Translations under genes and position numbers: made by a program
Notes under the pieces: model-generated
What the model was told of the DNA's origin: nothing
What the model saw: only the letters and a program-made list of their open reading frames with translations
Databases searched by the model: none
DNA from: DASUFZ01 sp035541475
Lineage (GTDB): Bacteria; Myxococcota_A; UBA9160; SMWR01
NCBI GenBank assembly: GCA_035541475.1
Contig: DATKND010000102.1
Coordinates: 62,001-126,000, forward strand
Direction of reading: 5' to 3'
Length of the DNA: 64,000 nt
Shown here: in pieces, positions 1 through 8,730 of the stretch
Layout: each line of letters opens with the position of its first letter
How positions within the stretch are numbered: the stretch's first letter is position 1

Positions 1-1
1 G

Positions 2-1129
2 AAGTCGGCGCGCCGCGCCGGACACGACGTGATCGACCTCGGCATGGGCAATCCCGACATGCCGACACCGCCCCACGTCGTCGAGAAGATCTGCGAAGCG
101 GCGCACAACCCGCGCAACCACCGCTACTCCGCGTCGCGCGGCATCCCGAACCTGCGCGCGGCCATCTGCGAGTGGTACCAGCGAAACCACGGCGTGACGC
201 TCGATCCCGACAGCGAGGCGATCGCCGTGATGGGCGCCAAGGAGGGCCTGTCGCACTTCGTGCTGATGACGATCGGCCCGGGCGACGTCGTGCTGTGTCC
301 CGACCCCGCGTACCCGATCCACCAGTACGCCGTGATCATCGCGGGCGGCGATCTGCGCCCCGTCCCGCTGGTGCCCGACGGCGACCTGGTCGCGAACCTC
401 GAGACCGCGATCCAGCGCACCTGGCCGAAGCCGAAGATGCTGATCCTGTCATTCCCGCACAATCCGACCACCGCAGTGGTGGACCGCGCCTTCTTCGAGC
501 GCGTCGTGGCCTTCGCGCGCGAGCACGATCTGATGGTGCTGCACGACTTCGCCTACGCGGAGATCTGCTACGACGGCTACAAGGCGCCGAGCATCCTCGA
601 GGTGCCGGGCGCCAAGGACGTCGCGATCGAGTTCATCTCGCTCTCCAAGAGCCACTCGATGGCGGGCTGGCGGGTCGGCTTCGCGTGCGGCAACCGCGAG
701 ATGATCCACGCGCTCGCGCGCATCAAGAGCTACCTCGACTACGGCATGCCGCAGGCGATCCAGATCGGCTCGATCGTCGCGCTGCGCGGTCCGCAGGACA
801 TCGTGCACGAGAACACGCGAGAGTACCGCGAGCGTCGCGACACCCTGATCGACGGCCTCGGAGCGCCGGGCGAGGGCGCCTGGAAGATCGAGAAGCCGCT
901 CGGGACGATGTTCGTGTGGGCGCAGATTCCCGAGCGCTTGCGCGGGCTCGGCTCGATGGAGTTCAGCAAACGCCTGATCCGCGAGGCGGAGGTCGCGGTG
1001 TCTCCGGGGCTCGGCTTCGGACAGGCGGGCGAGGGCTACGTGCGCTTCGCCCTGGTCGAGAACCGCCACCGTATCCGCCAGGCCGTGCGCAACATCCGGC
1101 GCTTCCTGCGCGACGCCGGCGCGGGCTAG
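2..1129 (+). CDS. alaC: AlaC-type PLP aminotransferase, 5' end outside window
   Basis: Fold-type I pyridoxal-phosphate aminotransferase of the class I/II family, closest in feel to AlaC/YfdZ alanine-pyruvate transaminases. The reading frame is open to the window edge, and the GTG at 29 lies inside a conserved stretch (residues GHDVIDLGMGNPDMPTPPHV begin before it), so the true start is upstream. Visible landmarks are HRYSASRGIPNLR near the N-terminus, SFPHNPTTAVVD in the middle, the PLP-lysine motif SLSKSHSMAGWRVGF about two thirds along, and a C-terminal GEGYVRFALVEN. It ends 16 bases before homoserine dehydrogenase and points the same way. The close spacing suggests an operon for aspartate/pyruvate-family amino acid metabolism. 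Family assignment is firm; the exact keto-acid/amino-acid pair is inferred. Confidence 0.9.
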   Translation, partial: KSARRAGHDVIDLGMGNPDMPTPPHVVEKICEAAHNPRNHRYSASRGIPNLRAAICEWYQRNHGVTLDPDSEAIAVMGAKEGLSHFVLMTIGPGDVVLCPDPAYPIHQYAVIIAGGDLRPVPLVPDGDLVANLETAIQRTWPKPKMLILSFPHNPTTAVVDRAFFERVVAFAREHDLMVLHDFAYAEICYDGYKAPSILEVPGAKDVAIEFISLSKSHSMAGWRVGFACGNREMIHALARIKSYLDYGMPQAIQIGSIVALRGPQDIVHENTREYRERRDTLIDGLGAPGEGAWKIEKPLGTMFVWAQIPERLRGLGSMEFSKRLIREAEVAVSPGLGFGQAGEGYVRFALVENRHRIRQAVRNIRRFLRDAGAG

Positions 1130-1145
1130 GCGCGGGAGTCGAGAC

Positions 1146-2471
1146 GTGGCACGCGGTGCCGTCGGCATCGGCTTGATCGGTCTCGGCACGATCGGCACGG
1201 GCGTCGTGAAGGTGCTCGCGCGCAACGCCTCCGTGATCGAGCAGCGCCTCGGCATCCCGCTGCGGCTCGTGCGCATCGCGGACCTCGACCTCGCGCGCGA
1301 CCGCGGACTCGACCTCGCGGGCGTGCGCTTCGACTCCGACGCGGAGGCGCTGATCGCGGACCCGCGCGTCGAGATCGTGGTCGAGCTGATCGGCGGCACC
1401 GGCGCCGCGCGCGCGCTCGTCCTGTCGGCGATCGAGCGCGGCAAGCACGTCGTCACCGCCAACAAGGCGCTGCTCGCTCAGTACGGCGGCGAGATCTTCG
1501 ACGCGGCCTCGCGCAAGGGCGTCGACGTGGCCTTCGAGGCGAGCGTCGGCGGCGGCATCCCGATCCTGCGGGCGATCCGCGAGGGGCTCGTCGCGAATCG
1601 CATCGAGAGCGTGTGCGGCATCGTGAACGGCACCACGAACTACGTGCTGACCGAGATGGAGCGCAGCGGCGAGGACCAGGCAGTGGTCGTGAAGCGCGCG
1701 CAGGAGCTCGGCTACGCGGAGGCGGATCCCTCCTTCGACCTCGACGGCGTCGATGCGGCGCACAAGCTCGCGCTGCTCGTCGCGATGGCCTTCGGCGCGC
1801 AGCTCACGCCGAAGCAGATCCCGACCGCGGGCATCCGCGGACTCTCGCCGATCGACTTCGAGGCCGCGCGCGAGTTCGGCTTCCGCATCAAGCTGCTCGC
1901 GATCGCGCGCGCGCACCGCGCGACGAGCGGCGCCGAGCGGATCGAGGCGCGCGTCGAGCCCTGCATGTTGCCGGCGCGCAGCATGCTCGCCGGCGTGGAC
2001 GGCGCGATGAACGCGGTCGCGGTCACGGGCGACGCCGTCGGACCCACGCTCTTCTACGGCGCCGGCGCGGGCGAGCTGCCGACGGCCTCCGCGGTGGTGT
2101 CCGACCTCGTCGAGCTCGCGCGGGAGGTGCGGCGTGGCGCGGCCCGGCGCGTGGCGCCGCTCTCGTATCTCCCCGAGGCGTTGCACGAGCCCGCGCTGCT
2201 GCCGCAGGACGAGATCTTCGGCCGCTCGTATCTCCGCTTCACCGCGCAGGACCGGCCCGGCGTGCTCGGGCGCATCGCGGGCGTGCTCGGCGAGCACGCG
2301 ATCGGCATCGAGTCGGTGCTCCAGAAGGGTCGACACGACACCGCGTCGGTGCCCGTCCTCATGCTCACGCACCCGGCGAGCGCCGCGGCCGTGCGCGCGG
2401 CGCTCTCGCAGATCGATCGCATGCCCGACGTGACGGCGCCGACGCGGCAGATCCGCATCGAGGAGGGGTGA
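1146..2471 (+). CDS. hom: homoserine dehydrogenase
   Basis: Converts aspartate semialdehyde to homoserine with NAD(P)H, the branch point toward threonine and methionine; cytoplasmic. The 441-residue protein opens with the Rossmann motif GLIGLGTIGTGVV (about residues 7-19), has the family's NKALLAQYGGEIF and GIVNGTTNYVLTEME segments, and ends with an ACT domain (YLRFTAQDRPGVLGRIAGVL, from about residue 360), the usual site of threonine feedback control. Length matches ACT-containing bacterial Hom. GTG start at 1146 follows GGGAGTCGAGAC. Its TGA overlaps the ATG of threonine synthase by one base (TGATG), so the two are translationally coupled. Confidence 0.97.
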   Translation: MARGAVGIGLIGLGTIGTGVVKVLARNASVIEQRLGIPLRLVRIADLDLARDRGLDLAGVRFDSDAEALIADPRVEIVVELIGGTGAARALVLSAIERGKHVVTANKALLAQYGGEIFDAASRKGVDVAFEASVGGGIPILRAIREGLVANRIESVCGIVNGTTNYVLTEMERSGEDQAVVVKRAQELGYAEADPSFDLDGVDAAHKLALLVAMAFGAQLTPKQIPTAGIRGLSPIDFEAAREFGFRIKLLAIARAHRATSGAERIEARVEPCMLPARSMLAGVDGAMNAVAVTGDAVGPTLFYGAGAGELPTASAVVSDLVELAREVRRGAARRVAPLSYLPEALHEPALLPQDEIFGRSYLRFTAQDRPGVLGRIAGVLGEHAIGIESVLQKGRHDTASVPVLMLTHPASAAAVRAALSQIDRMPDVTAPTRQIRIEEG

Positions 2472-3838
2472 TGGCGTCCTCCCAGAGCAAGCCGAGCTAC
2501 CGGGCCTGGTTCCGCAGCATCCACGATCACGGCGAGACCTACGCGCTCGACGAGGTGGTCTACACGGCGCGCGACGGCGCGCTGCTCGAGGTGGTCCATG
2601 ATCTGGACGAGCTGCGCAAGGTGCCGGCCTCCGAGTGGAAGCGGCTCTTCGACGAGCGCAGCCACACGAGTGCGTGGCCCTACGGCTCGGGCGTGTGGGG
2701 CAAGAAGGAGTGGGTGCTCCCGGGCGTCGACAACGAGAACGTCGTGTCGACCTACGAGGGCAACTCGAACCTCTTCTGGGCCGACCGCTACGGGCGCTCG
2801 CTCGGTCTCGAGGACCTGTGGATCAAGCAGTGCGGCAACTCGCACACAGGGTCGTTCAAGGACCTCGGCATGACGGTCCTCGTCTCGATGGTGAAGGAGA
2901 TGCTGGCGCGCGGGAAGCGCATCCCGGCGGTCGCGTGCGCGTCGACCGGCGACACCTCCGCGGCGCTCTCGGCCTACGCGGCGGCGGCGGGCATCCCAGC
3001 CGTCGTGTTCCTGCCGCGGGGGAAGGTGTCGGTCGCGCAGCTGATCCAGCCGGTGGCCAACGGCGCGATCGTGTTCGCGCTCGACACGGACTTCGACGGC
3101 TGCATGGAGATCGTGAAGCGCATCGCGTCGCAAGAGGGCATCTACCTCGCGAACTCGATGAACAGCCTGCGCATCGAGGGGCAGAAGACGGTCGGCATCG
3201 AGATCGTCCAGCAGTTCGACTGGGAGGTGCCGGACTGGATCGTGATCCCGGGCGGCAACCTCGGCAACGTGTCGGCGCTGGCCAAGGGCCTCGACATGAT
3301 GGTCGAGCTCGGGCTCGTGAACCGGCGCCCTCGCATCGTGTGCGCGCAGGCCGAGGCCGCCAATCCGCTCTATCTCGCCTACCGGCGAGGCTTCGAGACC
3401 TACGAGCCGATCGCGGCGCGCCCGACGCTCGCGAGCGCGATCCAGATCGGCAACCCGGTCTCGATCGAGAAGGCGATCGACGCGATCAAGCGCTACGACG
3501 GCATCGTCGAGCAGGCGAGCGAGCCCGAGATCGCGGAGGCCTGCGCCAGCGCCGACCGCACGGGCCTCTTCAACTGCCCGCACACGGGCGTGGCGCTCGC
3601 CGCGACGGAGAAGCTGGTGCGGCGCGGCGAGATCCGGAAGCGCGACCGCGTCGTCGTGATCTCGACCGCGCACGGTCTCAAGTTCGTCGACTTCAAGGTG
3701 AAGTATCACGAGATGCGGCTGGAGGGCATCGAGTCGGCGGAGCCGAATCCGCCGATCGAGCTGCCGGCGCGCTACGACACGGTACGCGATGCGATGCTCC
3801 GCGAGATCGAACGACGCGGAGCTTCACGGGCGAACTAG
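2471..3838 (+). CDS. thrC: threonine synthase
   Basis: PLP enzyme that makes threonine from O-phosphohomoserine. The 455-residue protein carries the PLP-lysine motif SHTGSFKDLGM (Lys about residue 132), the ACASTGDTSAALSAYAA segment, and the phosphate-cup sequence IPGGNLGNVSAL. A C-terminal HTGVALAATEKL and STAHGLKF stretch is typical of the fungal/long bacterial ThrC group. GAGGAGGGG lies just upstream of ATG 2471. It directly follows hom with a one-base overlap and is followed one base later by riboflavin synthase, so hom-thrC-ribE probably share a transcript. No threonine attenuator can be seen because the operon start is outside the window. Confidence 0.97.
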   Translation: MASSQSKPSYRAWFRSIHDHGETYALDEVVYTARDGALLEVVHDLDELRKVPASEWKRLFDERSHTSAWPYGSGVWGKKEWVLPGVDNENVVSTYEGNSNLFWADRYGRSLGLEDLWIKQCGNSHTGSFKDLGMTVLVSMVKEMLARGKRIPAVACASTGDTSAALSAYAAAAGIPAVVFLPRGKVSVAQLIQPVANGAIVFALDTDFDGCMEIVKRIASQEGIYLANSMNSLRIEGQKTVGIEIVQQFDWEVPDWIVIPGGNLGNVSALAKGLDMMVELGLVNRRPRIVCAQAEAANPLYLAYRRGFETYEPIAARPTLASAIQIGNPVSIEKAIDAIKRYDGIVEQASEPEIAEACASADRTGLFNCPHTGVALAATEKLVRRGEIRKRDRVVVISTAHGLKFVDFKVKYHEMRLEGIESAEPNPPIELPARYDTVRDAMLREIERRGASRAN

Positions 3839-3839
3839 C

Positions 3840-4454
3840 GTGTTCACTGGGATCGTCGAGACCGTCGGGCGCGTCGCGGAGATCCGCCGCGATGGCGACC
3901 TCGCGCGCATCGCGATCGACGCGCCCGAGATCGCGCAGGGCGTCCGCGTCGGCGACAGCGTGTCGGTCTCGGGCGGCTGTCTCACGGTGACGCGCATCGA
4001 GGGCGCTCGCTTCCACTTCGAGGCCGTGCGCGAGACGCTCGAGCGCACGGCGCTCGGCGAGCTCGCGGTCGGCTCGCGCGTCAACCTCGAGCGCGCGCTG
4101 CGCGCCGACGCGCGCCTCGATGGCCACATCGTGCAGGGCCACGTCGACGGCACGGGCCGCGTGCGCGAGCTCACGCGCCGCGGCGACGACGTGCGGCTGG
4201 CGGTCGATTGCAACCCGTCGCTGCGCGACGGTCTGGTCGAGAAGGGCTCGGTCGCGATCGACGGCGTCTCGCTGACCGTGGTGTCGGTCGACGAGCGCGG
4301 CTTCGACGTCGCGCTGATCCCGTATACGCTCGCCGTCACGACCTTGGGCGACCGCCGCCCCGGCGATCGCGTGAATCTCGAGGCGGACGTGCTGGCGAAG
4401 TACGTGCGCCGCTACGTGGAGCGCGTGCTCGGCCGCGAGGGGCGTCCGGACTGA
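3840..4454 (+). CDS. ribE: riboflavin synthase, alpha chain
   Basis: Catalyses the dismutation of two 6,7-dimethyl-8-ribityllumazine molecules to riboflavin. The 204-residue protein begins with the invariant MFTGIVETVG and contains two tandem lumazine-binding repeats (about residues 1-95 and 96-190), the second marked by GHIVQGHVDGTG and KGSVAIDGVSLTVV. GTG 3840 is chosen because the family's fixed N-terminus starts exactly there, one base after the thrC stop. No FMN riboswitch is visible, and none would fit in the one-base gap. Its stop overlaps the start region of the next gene. Confidence 0.97.
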   Translation: MFTGIVETVGRVAEIRRDGDLARIAIDAPEIAQGVRVGDSVSVSGGCLTVTRIEGARFHFEAVRETLERTALGELAVGSRVNLERALRADARLDGHIVQGHVDGTGRVRELTRRGDDVRLAVDCNPSLRDGLVEKGSVAIDGVSLTVVSVDERGFDVALIPYTLAVTTLGDRRPGDRVNLEADVLAKYVRRYVERVLGREGRPD

Positions 4455-6493
4455 TCGCGCGCGCGGCGAAGGCGATCGCGCTGCTCGCGCTGCTGGCGCT
4501 CGTGCTGCCGCTGCTGGCGCTGTGCCTGCGTCCGCTCGCGACGGACGACACCTGGTGGCACCTCGCGATGGGCGCGGTGTACGCGACCGGCGATCTCTGG
4601 CCGAAGGAGGATCCGCTCCTCCACACGACGGTGCTGCGTCCGCCCGTGCCGCACGAGTGGCTCTTCCAGGTGGGACTCTACGCGTGGCACGCGCTCGCGG
4701 GCTTCCAGGGTCTGCGCGCGCTGCACGGTCTGCTGGCCGTGGGGATCCTCGCATCGGCCTTTGCCCTCTTCCGGCGCGCCGGGGGCGACGTCGCGTCGGC
4801 CGCGCTCGCGACCGCCATCTTCGTATGCCTCTCCTGGTTCCGGCTCGTGCAGCTCCGCCCCGATCTCGTCTCGATCGCGGCTGCCCTCGCGCTCTACGCG
4901 CTGGTGCTGGCGCCCGAGCGGCCGGGCGCGCGGCGCGGCGTCGCGGCGCTCGGGCTGCTGCTCGTCTGGTGCAACGCGCACTCGGTCTTCCTGGTTGGCC
5001 TCGCGCTGCTCCTCGCCGGCGCCGCGGGCGCTCTGGCGGAGGCCGCGCTCGCGCGCGCGGCGGGACTCCCCGAGCCGGCGCGCGCGGCTCTGCGGCGCGC
5101 GGCGACGCTCGGCGCGCTGCTCGTCGCGGGTGCGCTCGTCACGCTCGCGAATCCGCGCGGCATCGAGCAGCACCTGACCTTCGCGACCGAGTCCTCGGTC
5201 GGCTCGATCTGGAAGATCCGCGACGACTTCCACCCGTGGAATCCCTTCGCGCCGATCTTCGATCTCACGGCCTTCACGCCGTTCTCGTGGGGGCTGATCG
5301 ATCTCCTCTTTGGTGTGTGGCTCGTGGTTGCGGCGGGGCGCGTCGTGCGCTTCGCGCGGCGCCGCGACGCCTCGTCGCTCGCCGCGCTCGATGGCGTCCA
5401 CCTCGCGCTCGGCGCCGCGGCGCTCGTCGCGTGCCTCGTCGCCGTCCGCTTCCACTGGCTCGTGTTCCTCCCGCTGCTCGATCTGCTGCGGCGCTGGCAC
5501 GCGCGCGAGCGGGCGCTCGCCGCGGCGCCGCTCGGCTTCGCCGCCGCGACCGCGCTGCTCGCCGTCGCGATGCCGCGCGCGAATGGCTTCGCGGACTTCT
5601 TCGCCGAGGTCGCGCGCGAGCCGGACGGCTGGCGCAGCGCGTACATGGACGAGCGCTACTGCGGCCCCGGCATGCGCTTCCTCGCGAATGCCGGGCTCGA
5701 AGGGCGCCTCTACCAGCCCTTCAACGAGGGCGGCTTCCTCGGCTACTTCCTCGCGCCGCGGCTTCGCACGTTCATCGACGGTCGGCTCGATCACGTGCCC
5801 GCCGAGGTGCTCGACGACTACCTGACGATCCGGCGCGCGAGCCGCGACGGCCCGGCCGCGACCTTGCGCGACAAGCTCGACCGCTGGGGCATCGACGTCT
5901 TCTTCGCGGACGCCTTTCCCGCGAGCGAGTACCCGGAGCGCACCTCCGGCTTCGAGCTTCGGCGCATGCCGGAGTGGGCGACCGCCTACGTGTCACGCAA
6001 CTGCGCCGTGTATCTGCGGCGGAGCCCCGCCAACCGCGAGAACTTCGCGCGGGTCGCCGCCTACTATCGCGAGCACGGGGTGCCCTTCGACCCGTCGCGC
6101 GGCTTCGACGCGGCGCGCGCGCTGCGCGAGGCGCCTTCGTTCGCGCGCGAGCAGCGGATCGAGGCTCGCGACGCGTCGAAGCTAAAAGCCTGGCGGCGGG
6201 GCCCGGATCCCGCGCGCCGACGCGAGGCGCGAGCGGCGCTCGCCGATCACGCCTGGCGCATCGGCGACTTCGCGACCTCGCTCTCGCTCGACGAGGAATG
6301 GCTCGCCGAGGAGCCGGGCGCCTTCGATCCGGCCTGGCGCCGCGTCGACGCGCTGCTCGCGCTGGGGCGACCCCGGGACGCGCTCGACGCGGCGCACGCG
6401 CTGGCGGCCGCGCATCCCGAGCGCATCGAGTCGCAGCGCTGGCTGGCGCGCGCGGAGGCGGCGGCCGCGCGCGCCAACGCGGGCGCCTCCTGA
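4451..6493 (+). CDS. multi-pass membrane protein, GT-C-like, with C-terminal TPR-like tail
   Basis: About 680 residues; not assigned to a characterised enzyme. The N-terminal two thirds hold roughly nine hydrophobic segments separated by short loops, beginning with a Leu/Ala-rich helix followed by LATDDTWWHLAMG. That Asp-Asp-Thr-Trp-Trp motif in the first periplasmic loop, followed by HEWLFQVGLYAWHAL, resembles GT-C fold polyisoprenyl-phosphate glycosyltransferases and the uncharacterised membrane proteins related to them. The soluble C-terminal region includes YQPFNEGGFLGYF and FIDGRLDHVP, then an Ala/Arg-rich helical repeat that looks TPR-like. The start is uncertain: no ATG lies near the expected N-terminus. 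CTG 4451 overlaps the ribE stop, and GTG 4502 would remove half of the first helix. Function unknown. Confidence 0.75.
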   Translation: MIARAAKAIALLALLALVLPLLALCLRPLATDDTWWHLAMGAVYATGDLWPKEDPLLHTTVLRPPVPHEWLFQVGLYAWHALAGFQGLRALHGLLAVGILASAFALFRRAGGDVASAALATAIFVCLSWFRLVQLRPDLVSIAAALALYALVLAPERPGARRGVAALGLLLVWCNAHSVFLVGLALLLAGAAGALAEAALARAAGLPEPARAALRRAATLGALLVAGALVTLANPRGIEQHLTFATESSVGSIWKIRDDFHPWNPFAPIFDLTAFTPFSWGLIDLLFGVWLVVAAGRVVRFARRRDASSLAALDGVHLALGAAALVACLVAVRFHWLVFLPLLDLLRRWHARERALAAAPLGFAAATALLAVAMPRANGFADFFAEVAREPDGWRSAYMDERYCGPGMRFLANAGLEGRLYQPFNEGGFLGYFLAPRLRTFIDGRLDHVPAEVLDDYLTIRRASRDGPAATLRDKLDRWGIDVFFADAFPASEYPERTSGFELRRMPEWATAYVSRNCAVYLRRSPANRENFARVAAYYREHGVPFDPSRGFDAARALREAPSFAREQRIEARDASKLKAWRRGPDPARRREARAALADHAWRIGDFATSLSLDEEWLAEEPGAFDPAWRRVDALLALGRPRDALDAAHALAAAHPERIESQRWLARAEAAAARANAGAS

Positions 6494-6498
6494 TCGCC

Positions 6499-7695
6499 TC
6501 AGTCGCCGAGCAGCGCGATCACGTCGTCCTCGCGCGCGCGGGCGTCGGCGCGTCCCATCTCGACCAGCCGGTCCGTGAAGCGGCGGTCGAAGAAGACGTA
6601 CGAGAGGAGATCCGCCTCGTCCTTCGGCGCGCCCCAGGCCAGCATGCGCGCCATCCACTCGTGCAGCATGCCGACCTCGCGGGCGAGCGCGCCGCGCCGG
6701 TGCACCTCCGCGGCGATCCGCCCGATGTCCTCGCTCGGCCGGATCACGCAGGTGCGCACCTTGCGGAAGCCGACGCCCCGCTGCTCTCGTACCGCGACGT
6801 TGATGCGATCGAGGAACTCGTCGCCGTAGACCTGCGTGCCGCGCTCGATCATCGCGTTGATCAGCGCCGCGCGGTGCAGCTCGACCTCGAGCTGATCGAG
6901 GGTCAATGCGTCGAGCACCTTGCCGAGCAGGAAGCTCGGCTGCGTGATCACCTCGTCCGGATAGTTCGGGGTCGGGGACTGCGCCGGACTCTGCTTCGTC
7001 GCGACGACGAGCATGCGGTCGGCGCCGAGCCGTAGCGCGGGCGAGAGCGGCGTGTTCATGCGCAGGCCGCCGTCGACGTAGAAGCGGTCCTCGATCCGCA
7101 CCGCGGGGAACAGGAACGGGATCGCGGCCGACGCGCGCACGTGGTGGTTGGTGATCGAGGTCTGGATCGCGAGCGCGGTCGGATCGAACTGCCACGGCGC
7201 CGGGTCGGCGAGCGGACCGTTCATGAAGACGGTCACGCGGCCGCTCCGGATCTCGGTGCAGGAGACGCAGAGCGCGCCGACGCTCCCGTCGGCGAGATTG
7301 CCGGGCAGGGCGTCCCACGGGATGCGCGTGGCGACGAGGTGCTCGAGCGGACGCACGTCGACGATGCCGCCGAGCACCGAGCCGCGCCGCACGTTCGGCA
7401 GCAGCCCCAGCGCGCGCATCGGCAGGCGCACCAGGTCGCCGACCTGGAGCCGGAACACTTCGTCGGCGCGCATGATCTTCCAGATGCCCGCGATGCGGCC
7501 CGCCCGCTCGCCGGGCGACCAGTGCGCGCTCGCGGCGCCGTAGGCCGCGTGGATCGCGCCGACCGAGGTTCCCGAGAAGAGGTCGATGCGGCGCTCGAGT
7601 GGGAGTCGAGGGAGCACGTGCTCGAAGAGATGCGAGAGCACGCCCGCCTCGTAGGCGCCGCGCGCGCCGCCGCCCGCCAGGACGAGCGCGCGCAG
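6499..7695 (-). CDS. patatin-like phospholipase
   Basis: Probable serine lipid acyl hydrolase with the Ser-Asp dyad. The oxyanion glycine loop GGGARGAYEAG is seen at about residues 7-17, the nucleophile elbow GTSVGA near residue 42, and the Asp motif DGGLRMNTP in the second half. The glycine loop proves that translation begins upstream of the GTG at 7641. In the stretch between the previous in-frame stop and the glycine loop there is no ATG, GTG or TTG, so I placed the start at CTG 7695. This lies just downstream of the nitronate monooxygenase stop, so the two genes are probably coupled. Substrate unknown; no signal peptide. Confidence 0.85.
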   Translation of the reverse strand: MRALVLAGGGARGAYEAGVLSHLFEHVLPRLPLERRIDLFSGTSVGAIHAAYGAASAHWSPGERAGRIAGIWKIMRADEVFRLQVGDLVRLPMRALGLLPNVRRGSVLGGIVDVRPLEHLVATRIPWDALPGNLADGSVGALCVSCTEIRSGRVTVFMNGPLADPAPWQFDPTALAIQTSITNHHVRASAAIPFLFPAVRIEDRFYVDGGLRMNTPLSPALRLGADRMLVVATKQSPAQSPTPNYPDEVITQPSFLLGKVLDALTLDQLEVELHRAALINAMIERGTQVYGDEFLDRINVAVREQRGVGFRKVRTCVIRPSEDIGRIAAEVHRRGALAREVGMLHEWMARMLAWGAPKDEADLLSYVFFDRRFTDRLVEMGRADARAREDDVIALLGD

Positions 7696-7711
7696 AGTCG
7701 GGAGAGCGGGC

Positions 7712-8695
7712 CTAACGTCCGGCGCCGCCGTTCTCGGCTCCCGCGAGTCGCCCGAGCCGCGCGATCGTCTCGCGCGCCTCGCGCATCACGCGATCGATGA
7801 TCTCCTGGCAGCTGGGGATGTCGCGGATCGCGCCGGCGCCCTGGCCGCACGGCATGCAGGCGCGCGCCTCGTCCATCTCGTCGCCCGGCCCTCCGAGCAG
7901 CAGCATCTCGCGCGCCGAGATGCGCATCTGCTCGGGGAAGGGCTTGATGTCCTGCGGGCGCCGTTCCCACTCGTCGGTCCAGGTGTTGCGGATCACGCGC
8001 ATCGGCTTGCCGGAGTAGGAGCGCGTGATGCGCGTCTCGGAGGCGTCGATCTCGGTGATGCGCTTCTTGTAGCGCTCGTGTGCGCGCGCCTCGTGCGAGG
8101 CGATGAAGCGCGTGCCCATCCAGACGCCCTGCGCGCCGAAGGCAAGCGCCGCGGCGAGCCCGCGGCCGTCGACGATCGCGCCCGCGGCCAGCACCGGGAT
8201 CCCGACCGCGTCGACGATCTGCGGGATCAGCGCCATGCCCGCGATCTGGCCCGTGTGTCCGCCGGCCTCGGTGCCCTGCGCGACGACCGCGTCGCAGCCG
8301 GCCTCCTCCGCCGCGACCGCGTGGCTCACCTTCCCGCACATGCTCATCACGAGCAGCCCCGCGTCGTGACACTTGGCGATGACGGGGCCGGGCACGCCGA
8401 GCCCCGCGATGAATGCGGATGCGCCTTCCTCGATGATCACGTCGATCGCGCGCAGCATGCTCTCCGGCAGCGCCGCCAGCAGATCGACGCCGAAGGGCTT
8501 GTCGGTCAGCTCGCGCACGCGGCGCATCTCGCGCCGGATGCTCTCGGGTCCCTCGGCGGCCATGCCGAGCGTGCCGAAGCCGCCCGCCTCGGAGACGGCG
8601 GCGCAGACGTCGGCGTAGGCGACGCCACCCATGCCGGCCAGGAAGATGGGGACTTCGATGCCCAGGCTCTCGCAGATCGGTGTGCGCAGTTCCAT
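7712..8695 (-). CDS. nitronate monooxygenase family FMN protein
   Basis: TIM-barrel flavoprotein of the nitronate monooxygenase / 2-nitropropane dioxygenase group, 327 residues. The N-terminus MELRTPICESLGIEVPIFLA is typical, with the FMN-binding GTEAGGHTG and VLAAGAIVDGRGLAAALAFG motifs at about residues 145-210, followed by GVWMGTRFIAS. Several proteins of this family are misnamed enoyl reductases, so the precise substrate is open. Start at ATG 8695 because the conserved N-terminus begins there; the reading frame stays open far upstream into mgtE, but that extension is out of frame with it and is shadow sequence. It sits just upstream of the patatin gene, with mgtE behind it on the same strand. 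Confidence 0.9.
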   Translation of the reverse strand: MELRTPICESLGIEVPIFLAGMGGVAYADVCAAVSEAGGFGTLGMAAEGPESIRREMRRVRELTDKPFGVDLLAALPESMLRAIDVIIEEGASAFIAGLGVPGPVIAKCHDAGLLVMSMCGKVSHAVAAEEAGCDAVVAQGTEAGGHTGQIAGMALIPQIVDAVGIPVLAAGAIVDGRGLAAALAFGAQGVWMGTRFIASHEARAHERYKKRITEIDASETRITRSYSGKPMRVIRNTWTDEWERRPQDIKPFPEQMRISAREMLLLGGPGDEMDEARACMPCGQGAGAIRDIPSCQEIIDRVMREARETIARLGRLAGAENGGAGR

Positions 8696-8730
8696 GGCAG
8701 CGCATTGTACGCGCGGGGCCCGAGCGGCGC

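Noticed and set aside
3838..3842. FMN riboswitch before riboflavin synthase
   Set aside because: Only one base separates thrC and ribE, so no leader exists.
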